DNA of 14,277 bases, taken from assembly GCA_026770585.1 (NCBI GenBank), contig MU646475.1, positions 127,009 through 141,285 of the forward strand, read 5' to 3'. A program made the translations under genes and the position numbers. Source of the DNA: Baffinella frigidus (lineage: Eukaryota; Cryptophyceae; Cryptomonadales; Baffinellaceae). The first letter of the stretch is position 1. Each line of letters starts with the position of its first letter. Positions 8,001 to 14,277 of the stretch are shown here, piece by piece. Below the pieces are notes generated by a model, which saw only the letters and a list, made by a program, of their open reading frames with translations, ran no database searches and was not told the DNA's origin.

Positions 8001-10928
8001 TGGGGTGCCGCACGTTGGCCCTCTCGCCTCATGTTGCCACGAGATACTGCACGCATCAACTTCCCAAGGTTATCAGCTTGTGAGCTGGAAGGCCACCAAC
8101 AACGTGCCCTTTGGCGAACAGGCGCGGGGGTCCGGGGCAACGTCACCTTTTCCCGGTACAACCCGGAAAAAAAAGCTCCAATTTCGGTGCAGTGTTGTCT
8201 GTAGCCTTTTGAGTGGAGCGGAGCAAGGTTCCAGCAAGGGTTGTGGAGGGCCTCAGTAAGGCTATATACATGGTTCATGCGGGGTTCAAGATGCAGGGTC
8301 TCTCTCTCTCACAAACTCTGTCGCTCCGTCACTCTGCCTCTCTCTCTCTCAACAGGATTTGCCTCTCTCTCTCAACATGGTGGGGGGCTGGGGGGCTCAC
8401 TGCTGCGAGCGGACGTTCTTCTCGACGTCGAACTTCTTGGCGTTCTGCGAGCACTGGTCCACGAGGCCCGCGGACGGGTCCGTCGCGACAACGTCGTACC
8501 CCACCTTGCCCAGCGCGATCGACTGCTCGCCTGTTTTGTTGTTTGGGGGTTAGCAGCTGCGTGCCGGGCGGCGTCTGTATGGGGGGGTATCCCGACCCTG
8601 TGTGGCTGCCGTCGTTAAGGGGTTTGGGGGCTGGCGTGGAGTGTGGGGTTTGGGGTTTGGGGCTGAGGTTGAGGGTTTAGGGAGCAACGGTGCCGGGGCA
8701 GGGTGGGGACCGGCGCAGGGTTTGGGGCTTGGGGAGGTGGGTTAGGGGAGCGCAATCGAATCGTCGTCTTGGGTGGGGGGAAGACTGTTACGCATACCCC
8801 TCTGGCAAACCGGTGCTAGTGTGGGGGGTGGATGCTTGCATGGGGGGATGCTGGCTCAGGGTAAGATCATACACCCGAGTCACATCGGGTGTATGGTTTA
8901 GGGTTCAGGGTTTCGTGGAACTTGCGTTTAGTGTGTAGGGTTTCGTGGAACTAGGGTGTAGGGTGCAGGGTTCAGGGTGTATAGTTCACAGGGTAGGGTG
9001 TAGGGTGTAGGGGTTTGACCGGTGCCGCAGGAGGCGTCGAGGACCTTCTTGACATCATGGCCCTCGAAGTACTTCTGGAAGTTCTTGCCCTCCTTCGTCA
9101 TCATGGCATCCCAATCGCGCTGCGCATCAGGCCGGGGGGGGTTAGCGCTCAGGGCGTGTGGCTTGGGGATTAGGAGCAAGACATCATCGCGCCATCGTCG
9201 CATCCCAGTCGCGCTGTAGGGTTTGAGGGATTGGGATCAGGGTTTGAGGGATTGGGATTAGGGGGGTTAGGCATGCAGGGATTAGGGCTCTTATGAGTCC
9301 CAGTCCTGTTGCAGGGTCCAAGGTATTAGGGTTTAGGATCTAGGGCTCTTGGGAGCAAGACACCCGCCACGGCATCATTGCGTACCAGCCCCGCTGGTGT
9401 GTGCTGTTGGATTATGGGGTTTGGCATTGGGGGTGTGGCGTGTCCTGGCTATGGTTTACGGAGAAGGGAGGAGGATTTGTGGGTGTTTTTTGGGGGGGGG
9501 GGGGGTGTATAGAGTTTAGGGAGTGGGTTTTGGGGATGAGTGATGCGGGATGGTGTACGGTTATGGTGTACGGTTGACGGTTCAGGGTTTCGGGGTTGGG
9601 GACGGTGAGGGCGGTGTTGACGGTGTTAGACGGTGAGGGTGGTGATGGCGATCTTGAAAGGTGAGTGATGGTGACGGAGAGTGTCTACAGATGCCCACAT
9701 TGCCAGCATGTGTGCATTGGGGAGGAGGCGGTGTTCCGTGTTCCGTGTTCCGTGTTTCGGATATGGGGTGCAGGCCCTCAACTTCAGGGTTTAGGGTTCA
9801 GGGTGACGGTGAGGGATGGTGACGGTGATTGTGAATTTCGGGGCGAGGGTTGAGGCTTGAGGGTTTGGGGCACCTGGAACATGTGGTAGTGCTGGGAGAG
9901 ACCGTTGTAGTAGTCGTTCGAGTCGACATCCACCTGCTTTCGGGCTTGCGGTTTAGGTGTGAGGGGTTAGGGTTGAGGGGTTAGCGTGCAGGGTTTGTGG
10001 TGCAGGGGTGTCGTTGGGACTCGACAGCGACTTGTCGTGAAGAGAGCGACCGTTGAATGTCAGAGAGAAAGAGACCGAGCGAGAGAGATAGGCAGAGGGT
10101 GAGGGAGAGCGCGCGCGAGCGCGCGCGCGAGAAAGAGTGAAGAGTGTGTGAGATATTTGTGCCTACCAAACCACCACGTGCGCACCGCCAGAGGCTGTCT
10201 GAGCAGGTCGAGAGACGGCTGTTGATGCTGAACCGGGCAGGAGCAGTGCCAGGGAAGCCTGGAACTAGTCAACAGTCGCGTGCCTCTCTGTTGTCGTGTG
10301 GGACGTTGGAGGGTGACGGGGGCCACATTCTGTTACATGTCTCTCTTGTCTTGTCGGGCGTCAGCCCTCGAGTCTCGCCCTGCATGCCTTGATGTCCCTA
10401 TGCGTTCAATGCACGGCACTGTCCCCGCCATACGCGGCGCGTGGCTAGGAGCGGGGAGAGACCTTGCGGGTGGCCCCGAAAGTCGCTCCTTGGTTGGGCG
10501 CGACGGTGGTCTGGATCGTCCTCCCCTTGGAAGCGCTGAGAACGGCCTGGAGGTGCGGGGGGGTTGTCAGCAAGAGGTGCGTGCGATCGGGGGCGTGCCC
10601 CCCCTGAAGTGGCCCCCGCACGGCCTCCTCTTGGGGAACCCTGCATAATTACGACCCGAAGTGATGCGGGAACAAAGTCGAAGCAAGGGCAGTTGTGGAT
10701 ACCGGGGGGAGGTGCAGGAGTGAGAGTTGGGTGGCGTGTCAGAGCAAGTGCTTGGTGGATATTGGCCCCTCGTTGGAGACCCACCCACCAGTGCCAGAGG
10801 CACCAGCAGAGGAACGAACGCCCCATGCCCATCACGATCCGCTTGCTGGAACAACGTGGGGGGGGGCTGACCGCGTTGGGCCCGCGGCGGATGGCGCGGG
10901 AAGCAGAGCGGGAGAGGTTGCGGAGCAT
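5046..10928 (-). CDS. SAM-dependent methyltransferase, glycine/sarcosine N-methyltransferase-like, 12 exons
   Basis: Exons, 5' to 3': 10872-10928, 10463-10546, 9874-9933, 9020-9119, 8401-8530, 7479-7542, 6901-6945, 6578-6685, 6177-6236, 5599-5647, 5362-5441, 5046-5138; sum 930 nt, 309 residues plus TAA. All introns are GT-AG, all acceptors CAG, and every junction is in phase (phase 0 except phase 1 after exons 4 and 10, phase 2 after exon 5). The class I fold is clear: YYNGLSQHYHMFQRDWDAMM (cap, 55-74), motif I VLDASCGTGEQ (93-103, split by intron 4), GYDVVATDPS (111-120, acidic D118 for the SAM ribose), DFAPNSFDAIVTK (153-165), SLPHLHTDADLL, LLRPGG (188-193) and the C-terminal ILEKAGFTDIKV. 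Such enzymes methylate small substrates with SAM; glycine, sarcosine or a related amine is my best guess, but substrate cannot be read here. Length minus presequence (about 260) suits the family. Confidence 0.87.
5139..5361 (-). other. Methyltransferase intron 11 with local repeats
   Basis: It contains a direct repeat TGCCACGTCGTGTGGA at 5180-5195 and 5208-5223 (period 28). A reverse-orientation copy of the dispersed AAGTTGAC motif at 5257-5313 is recognised by CCGACGGATGTGTACCGCA and GCATGTCAACGTGCGAATAG. The donor is GTGCGA and the acceptor ACAG. Confidence 0.75.
5455..5598 (+). repeat. Telomere-type heptamers filling intron 10
   Basis: Almost the whole 157-bp intron between the GKEGQQ exon and the EEIPGEY exon is G-rich heptamer variants on the plus strand (TTTAGGG, TTCAGGG, TGTGGGG). 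The sense transcript would therefore be CCCTAAA-like up to the acceptor. Confidence 0.85.
5713..5768 (-). repeat. Dispersed AAGTTGAC/GTCAACTT motif (reverse copy, intron 9)
   Basis: Reads CAGTTGACGGAGTTGTACCG, then CAAACCCAGCATGTCAAC, then TTGAGAATGGTCG. Its reverse complement matches 6324-6393 closely, so the two form a distant inverted pair around exon 9. Confidence 0.85.
5977..6042 (+). repeat. Dispersed AAGTTGAC/GTCAACTT motif (intron 9)
   Basis: GACTATTCTCAAGTTGACAA, GCTGGGTGCGCGGTAC and CTGTCAACTTTGGAGCGGG: full-length, moderately diverged. A partial piece (GTCAACTTGAGAATT) lies at about 5897-5910. Confidence 0.85.
6104..6163 (+). repeat. Dispersed AAGTTGAC motif, diverged copy (intron 9)
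   Basis: GAGACTATTCCTACGTTGAC, then GGGTTCTTAGTACAAATTCG and TCAAGTT keep the order of the consensus with several substitutions. It lies just inside intron 9, close to the exon 9 donor. Confidence 0.65.
6324..6393 (+). repeat. Dispersed AAGTTGAC/GTCAACTT motif, best copy (intron 8)
   Basis: GACGACTATTCTCAAGTTGA, then TGCTGGGTTTCCGGTACAAC, then CCGTCAACTTTCGCGCGGG. AAGTTGAC (6342-6349) and GTCAACTT (6374-6381) are perfect inverted 8-mers, so the unit is a small palindrome. The rest of intron 8 is TTTCGGG-type repeat next to exon 9. Confidence 0.88.
7272..7452. mobile_element. Foldback element with about 50-bp nearly identical arms (intron 6)
   Basis: The left arm 7272-7321 (GAGCGTTTGCGGTAATTGTT ... 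TTTTCCGG) and right arm 7403-7452 are inverted with one visible mismatch. The centre is AT-rich with a G-run and no ORF. Such close arms suggest a recent element. No target-site duplication was identified. It sits 26 bp from exon 6, and a weakly conserved AGTTGAC motif remnant lies upstream at about 7130-7172. Confidence 0.88.
7740..7865 (+). other. AT-rich tract ending in a strong plus-strand 3' splice-site-like signal
   Basis: Base composition changes sharply to A/T here (TATGGAAAAAAATGG, ATATATTTCTTTGTATG), ending in TTTACATTATTTTGCAG at 7849-7865. It is unlike the GC-rich introns around it and is oriented opposite to the host gene. Confidence 0.6.
7866..7959 (+). pseudogene. Inverted ghost exon of a methyltransferase paralogue inside intron 5
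   Basis: The plus strand encodes LDPSCGNAHSK followed by SDLLTLNNDFAPN. The second piece matches SDFLNLNKDFAPN of host exon 6 (10 of 13 residues), and the first resembles LDASCGT of host motif I. It is bordered by TTTTGCAG on the left and AGG|GTCTGG on the right; the donor-like GT sits where the host exon 6 donor is, with three residues lost before it. Nucleotide divergence is high, so it is not a recent copy. No other plus-strand exons of such a gene are visible, hence pseudogene rather than gene. The LDPSCG match alone could be chance; the SD..L.LN.DFAPN match is hard to explain that way. Confidence 0.68.
8298..8380 (+). repeat. CT-rich microsatellite (intron 5)
   Basis: Several TCTCTCTCTC runs are interrupted by CACAAACTCTGTCGCTCCGT and CAACAGGATTTGC. 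It lies 21 bp from the exon 5 donor, so the transcript would carry a purine (GA) tract. Confidence 0.85.
8635..9013 (+). repeat. Degenerate G-rich heptamers in intron 4
   Basis: Patches of TTTAGGG, TGTAGGG, TTCAGGG and TTTGGGG are interspersed with ordinary sequence, densest at 8890-9013 right up to the exon 4 donor. TTTCGTGGAACT occurs twice (about 8912-8924 and 8941-8952), a local duplication. A CACCCGAGTC/GGGTGTATG mini-palindrome lies near 8870-8895. Confidence 0.75.
9096..9396 (-). repeat. Exon 4 edge with two decayed extra copies (intron 3)
   Basis: The start of exon 4 and its CAG acceptor (RDWDAMM, 9096-9122) recur at about 9181-9216 as RDWDATMAR followed by a stop, and again at about 9361-9396 as the weaker RGWYAMM. 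The two extra copies also share the following AGCAAGACA context (about 9175 and 9354), so the second duplication included flanking DNA. Each keeps an AG at the acceptor position, giving decoy 3' splice sites upstream of the real exon. Confidence 0.72.
9477..9873 (+). other. Intron 3 simple-sequence content
   Basis: G-run of about 13 near 9492-9504, then GACGGT-type repeats (9550-9680), a TTCCGTG heptamer repeated about three times (9733-9755), and TTTAGGG/TTCAGGG units near 9787-9802. No coding pattern. Confidence 0.65.
10060..10138 (+). repeat. Purine (GA) tract with alternating CG core (intron 2)
   Basis: GAGAGAAAGAGACC-type purine sequence surrounds an alternating GAGCGCGCGCGAGCGCGCGC core at about 10106-10130, a pattern able to adopt Z-DNA. 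It lies in intron 2. Open frames through it are low-complexity artefacts. Confidence 0.8.
10463..10928 (-). other. Methyltransferase exons 1-2: start codon and putative targeting presequence
   Basis: The ATG at 10926-10928 opens MLRNLSRSASRAIRRGPNA, Arg/Ser-rich with no acidic residue, typical of a mitochondrial presequence; it lacks the hydrophobic signal peptide that complex plastids need. Exon 2 adds AVLSASKGRTIQTTV and reaches GATRK. The exon 1 donor is the least certain junction. I chose GTCAGC (10871) because it gives phase 0 and ends the basic stretch; a GTGGGT about 90 nt further on is also in phase and would insert a Trp/Cys-rich segment. Mitochondrial location is inferred. Confidence 0.6.
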
Positions 10929-11345
10929 CTTGAAGGTGGGTGCTGTTCTGTCGGGGGACAGATGAAGGAGCGAAACTAGGATGTGAGAATCCCTGCACTC
11001 GTGCTCGATGCCAAAAACGATTCCTTCCACAGGGTTCTTCTACGTGATGGGGTGCATGCACTTCTTTACAATACATGTAAAATCTATTTTATTTTCGTTG
11101 TACGAATTGCCCGTTCATTCGGGTTGTAAGATGGCCAACCTGGTACAAACCTGGACAAGATGGTAAAACGTGTGCAACGGTATGTAATAAAGAGATCACC
11201 GCCAGGCCGAGTTTCTTCTTATAAAATTGTTAGGTTGACTGAAATGTCACTTAAAAGTGTTATTGGCTACGTAGTACGGCCCATTCGGTTCCCTTAGGAG
11301 CTGAATAGCGGAACTGAGTTCCTAACAGAGAGGGCAGAGGGTTCC
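10929..11345. other. Non-coding interval between the methyltransferase and the ankyrin remnant
   Basis: The segment 11060-11260 is clearly richer in A/T than its surroundings (AAAATCTATTTTATTTTCG, TTCTTCTTATAAAATTG). It would hold the methyltransferase promoter on the minus strand and any plus-strand promoter for the ankyrin remnant. I cannot name a specific element. Confidence 0.45.
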
Positions 11346-11507
11346 TTGGGATTTCAAGGGAAACGAGAAACCCCAAAAGGTTTCTTTGCAAGACGTGCTT
11401 CACGGGCCCAAGTGAGATTCGGCCTTGATTGCGTCTCTCTCTTTTGTTGGCGAGACTCTCATGGCGTGCTGAGGCGGTGCTCGACCAACGGTGGCGTCAA
11501 GTGCGGT

Positions 11508-11995
11508 GAGGGTGCTGGAGCGAATCTACTCGGCGGCGCTTCTGCCCCACTACACCAGGGGGGCACGTTGCGAGACGCGGTGCGCACAAACCGGGGTCAC
11601 TCGACAGTCCGCGTCGCGCTCGAGCTGCCCGCGCGCGCGCTTGTGGGAGTTGTAGCTGTGTCACAGCCTCATTCGGTCTCGCCACTTTCTTGTCAGGCCA
11701 TACTCTTTTCTGCTCACAAAGTTGACGGCTTCGTACCGCAAACTCAGGATGTGTGGGTTTCGGATTCGGGTGATCGGCGATTACGTTTCAGAGAGCACCG
11801 ACGCTGGACATAACTCGTTGCATTTCCGTTTCTTTACTCGAACCCGGGGATGGTGGAGCTGCTTCTCGAAAAGGGGGCAGAGGAATCCGAGCGCGGGGCG
11901 GACGTCTCCAAGACAACCAGCGGAGAGACGCCGCTGCATATCGCTGCCGCATGCCGCAGGAGATGTCCGCACCCAAAAAGCCCCCACAGATCAAA
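11508..11995 (+). pseudogene. Degenerate ankyrin-repeat coding remnant
   Basis: Two stretches carry ankyrin signatures. At 11508-11640 the frame reads GAGANLLGGASAPLHQGG and then NRGHSTVRVALELPA, like the APLH...GHxxVVxxLLE core. At 11841-11960 it reads NPGMVELLLEKGAEE, then GADVSKTTSGETPLHIAAA, a clear VELLLEKGA/TPLHIAA pair. After LHIAA the ankyrin-like continuation AAGDVRT is found only in the +1 frame (about 11959), implying a one-base frameshift. Between the two stretches lies a copy of the dispersed repeat (11717-11757), so an intron or insertion separates them. Ankyrin repeats bind proteins; nothing more specific can be said. It could also be part of a live multi-exon gene with a sequencing error. 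An AATAAA lies downstream near 12068. Confidence 0.5.
11717..11757 (-). repeat. Dispersed AAGTTGAC motif (reverse, partial)
   Basis: AAAGTTGACGGCTTCGTACC then GCAAACTCAGGATGTG matches the 5713-5768 copy. It sits between the two ankyrin-like blocks, extending the family beyond the methyltransferase gene. Confidence 0.8.
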
Positions 11996-12176
11996 CCTTG
12001 GTTCATATCGGGGCGGGGGGTCCTGTGTTTCGCCACCCCGACCTAAACCGGGAACATCATTTAATTTAATAAAGATGGGCGCTCTGGAGGGGGAAGTGCG
12101 TGGCGTTTGCTATGCGGCCGAGGGAGCCGTGTGTGCGGGGGCTTGATGCGGGGGTGGTGCGGATGGTGCTAGATCG

Positions 12177-12293
12177 GGTGTTTAGGGTTTGGGGTTCAGG
12201 GTTTAGGGTTTAGGGTTTAGGGTTCAAGGTTTAGGGTGAAGAGTTTAGGGTTTAGGGTTTAGGGTTTGGGGTTTAGGGTTTAGGGTTTGGGGT

Positions 12294-12346
<53 letters not shown>

Positions 12347-12362
12347 GGTTTAGTCCCTAAAC
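12177..12362 (+). repeat. Interstitial telomere-like array with a TTGAGGG block
   Basis: TTTAGGG and TTTGGGG units give way at about 12295-12350 to roughly eight consecutive TTGAGGG heptamers. Phase stays at 7 bp across much of the block. Confidence 0.92.
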
Positions 12363-12392
12363 CCTAAAACCTAAACCCCAAACCCGCTAAAC
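12351..12392 (-). repeat. Inverted telomere-like segment (head-to-head junction)
   Basis: After GGGTTTAGT the plus strand switches to CCCTAAACCCTAAAACCTAA then ACCCCAAACCC, the complement of the array before it. The polarity 5'-(TTTAGGG)n(CCCTAAA)m-3' is that of a telomere-telomere junction. The next 90 bp (to 12482) are not repetitive apart from a small AGTTTTTACTAAAAACT hairpin. Confidence 0.85.
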
Positions 12393-12483
12393 ACTTGGAG
12401 TTTTTACTAAAAACTGCCAGTTTTATGGGTTGCCGAGCTTAAAAACTGATGGGTCGCCTTCACCTTGACTCGTCGGCCACACT

Positions 12484-12726
12484 AGGGTTTAGGGTTTCGG
12501 GTTTCGGGTTTATGGTTTAGGGTTCAAGGTTTATAAGTTAGGGTTTAGGGTTTAAGGTTCAAGGTTTAGGGTTCAGGGTGTAGGGTGTAGGGTGTAGGGT
12601 GTAGGGTTCAAGGATTGGGGTTCATGTCTGCAGCTTTAGGGGTTAGGGGTTAGGGTTCAAGGTTTAGGGTTTAGGATTCAGGGTTTGAGGTTTAGAGTTT
12701 AGGGTTTAGGGTTTAGGGTTTAGAGT

Positions 12727-12772
<46 letters not shown>

Positions 12773-13235
12773 GGTTGGGGGATGAGGGTTTAGTGTCTAG
12801 GGATTAGGGTTTAGGGTGCAGGGTGCAGGGTGCGGGCAGCAGTGTTTTGGGTTTATGGTTTAGGGTTCAGGGTTTAGGTTTCAGGGTTTAGTTTTTAATG
12901 TTCAGTGTAAATTGTTTAGTTTTGTTTAGTTTAGGGTTTAGGGTCTGGGGGTGAGGGCTTAGGTTCCAGGGTTTAGGGTTTAAGGTTTGGGGTTTGGGGT
13001 TTATGGTTTAGGGTTTAGGGTTTAGGGTTCAGGGTTCAGGGTTCAGGGTGTAGGGTTTAGGGTGTAGGGGGCAGGATTTAGGGTTTAGGGTTCAGGGTCT
13101 AGGATTCAGGGTTCAGGGTTTAGAGTTTAGGGTTTAGGGTTCAGGAGTCAGGGTTTCGGGTTCAGGGTTCAGGGTTCAGGGTCTAGTTTTTTTTTTGGAT
13201 TTAGGGTTCAGGGTTCAGGGTTTAGGGTTTAGGGA
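12484..13235 (+). repeat. Long interstitial telomere-like array, mixed heptamers
   Basis: About 750 bp of TTTAGGG, TTCAGGG, TGTAGGG, TTCAAGG and TTTCGGG variants. It includes a second uniform block of about eight TTGAGGG units (12724-12778), a TGTAGGG block (12577-12605) and a T-run (13187-13195). No coding potential. Confidence 0.92.
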
Positions 13236-13311
13236 GGCGCGTCACCCTGAACTAGGTCTGGTGGGGCTACTCGCGACTAAGAACGCGAACCGTCGTAGGT
13301 TCCTACAATAC

Positions 13312-13497
13312 GGCTAGTCCTCGGAGCATGCGACTACCTGAGGGGCGGTGCGTCTTCTTGCGGACTAGCCTTTCGCCGGTTTCGGCTGCGATCCTCTACA
13401 CAGGAGGCTTGATGCGATCTGAAAGGAAGCAGGGCCATCCTGCTGAACCAGTTCCAGTGTCTACCTATGGTGAGAGCTCCTTTAGGTCCTTCAGGTT
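13312..13497 (+). mobile_element. Single arm of the large foldback element, preceded by a 9-bp inverted repeat
   Basis: 13371-13497 matches the arms at 3534-3670 and 3834-3967 (CCGGTTTCGGCTGCGATCCT, CTGAAAGGAAGCA, GCTGAACCAGTTCCAGTGTC). No opposite arm is visible downstream. GGCTAGTCC (13312-13320) and GGACTAGCC (13362-13370) are exact inverted repeats just before it. I see nothing convincing in 13498-13862. Confidence 0.75.
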
Positions 13498-13862
13498 TTA
13501 ATTTCTCCCAAAATAGCCCAACGACACGCCCTTCCGTAGAAAGGACTGCAGAGAAAGAATTTTTGCTCTTGGATCGCGTTTCACTCTCCAGTGCAGAGGC
13601 TTGTGAAGAGGGGGTTCAGGGGAAGAACCCAACTGACCGAAAGGATCCTCCTCCGCCATAAGTCTGGACAAGAAGAACACCCTCGGAGTCTCTCTTCTGA
13701 AATCAGAACCTGCGAGTTGACTAAATCTGGGAGATGGCGGCTGCCGGGGATCGAAATCTTTATTACACTCACGGAACCCCCCACCACTCCTCTCCCACCC
13801 CTCCACATGCCGGTCCTTTCCCCTCGCCTCACCTCGCCTCAGGCTCGCTCCTTGCGATGGGG

Positions 13863-13983
13863 ACAGGGAAACCTCGCTCATAAGAAACCGCCCCACCCTG
13901 GGACCCTACAGTAGGCCCATGCCTAGGGCCCTAGGGTGGTCCTAGGGGGGGGGGCGGTTTCTTATGAGCGAGGTACCCCTGTA
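13863..13983. mobile_element. MITE, copy 4
   Basis: Left end ACAGGGAAACCTCGCTCATA, right end TATGAGCGAGGTACCCCTG followed by TA. The core is very close to copy 1, with CCCTACAGTAGGCC, ATGCCTAGGGCCCTAGG and TGGTCCTAGG. Confidence 0.85.
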
Positions 13984-14100
13984 CAGGGGAACCTCGCTCA
14001 TAAGGAGCCGCGCCCCCCCCTACGACCATCGCAGGGCGATAGATAAGCCTACTGTAGGGTCCTAGGGGGGGCGCTTTCTTATGAGCGAGGTACCTCTGTA
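13982..14100. mobile_element. MITE, copy 5, abutting copy 4
   Basis: Left end TACAGGGGAACCTCGCTCAT, right end ATGAGCGAGGTACCTCTGTA. It shares the TA with copy 4, as though inserted into the target TA at that element's edge. Confidence 0.85.
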
Positions 14101-14120
14101 CACCAAATAGATATCCCATC

Positions 14121-14217
14121 TATCCCATAAGTGGCCATGCCCACAAATTTGGGGGCCTAGAGGTCCTAGGCAGGTCCTAGGGCCCTACCGTAGGGCGTAC
14201 GAGCCTACTGGGCACTT
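14121..14217. mobile_element. Second copy of the 4771-4868 foldback repeat
   Basis: TATCCCATAAGTGGC, AGGTCCTAGGCAGGTCCTAG, CCCTACCGTAGGGCGTA and GAGCCTACT are in the same order as the first copy. It directly follows MITE copy 5. Confidence 0.7.
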
Positions 14218-14259
14218 GAGGGATATCTGGGGTTGACCACGTCGGAGTTCTCCTCTCTA

Positions 14260-14277
14260 CCCCCCCCCCCCCCCCCC
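14260..14277 (+). other. Poly-C run at window end
   Basis: An uninterrupted C-run closes the window. It may be genuine, since C/G homopolymers are common here, or a contig end where assembly failed. Confidence 0.7.

Noticed and set aside
8213-8680. Overlapping plus-strand frames of 125-155 residues
   Set aside because: They are built from a CT microsatellite and the antisense of exon 5.
10398-11030. Minus-strand 210-residue frame as one uninterrupted gene
   Set aside because: It contains exon 1 in frame, but the middle is low-complexity intron; the exon model joins far better to the methyltransferase.
12061-12075. AATAAA near 12068 as a firm polyadenylation signal for an ankyrin gene
   Set aside because: The upstream coding remnant is frameshifted and unsupported; the hexamer alone is weak evidence.
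12177-13235. A true chromosome end or a CRISPR array
   Set aside because: The heptamers are degenerate, interstitial and flanked by unique sequence; there are no spacers of constant size.

Overview
This window looks like a stretch of eukaryotic nuclear genome. There are no bacterial-style gene arrays and no tRNA, rRNA or CRISPR that I can see. Coding DNA occurs as short GC-rich exons separated by GT-AG introns. Much of the rest is degenerate TTTAGGG-type heptamers (the plant/algal telomere motif) and short foldback elements. A unicellular alga is the most likely source. I have a vague memory of RGTSLIRN-type peptides, read through the local foldback family, in predicted proteins of cryptophytes, so a cryptophyte is a guess. 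The window ends in poly-C, which may be a contig edge.

Layout. 113-1994 (minus): the 5' part of a secreted TPR-repeat protein gene, two exons visible, with a 1.3-kb intron holding heptamer repeats and three foldback elements. 1995-5045: non-coding, rich in palindromes and mobile elements, including three copies of a TA-flanked MITE family and a 430-bp foldback. 5046-10928 (minus): the main gene, a class I SAM-dependent methyltransferase of glycine/sarcosine N-methyltransferase type. I assembled it by hand as 12 exons encoding 309 residues, with every junction in phase. Its exons are too short to show as ordinary ORFs, and about 84% of the gene is intron. 10929-11345: a non-coding interval, partly AT-rich. 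11508-11995 (plus): a degenerate ankyrin-repeat coding remnant. 12177-13235: a large interstitial telomere-like block with a short inverted segment. 13312-14277: the same mobile-element families seen at 3.2-4.9 kb.

The introns carry the most unusual content. G-rich heptamers lie almost always on the plus strand, so transcripts of both recognised genes would carry the C-rich form. Intron 5 of the methyltransferase holds an inverted, diverged ghost of the gene's own exon 6, with its own splice-like borders. Intron 3 holds decayed extra copies of the 5' edge of exon 4. A roughly 50-70-bp motif with AAGTTGAC/GTCAACTT ends recurs in introns of both genes and elsewhere. All functional statements rest on motif recognition by eye; no database search was run.
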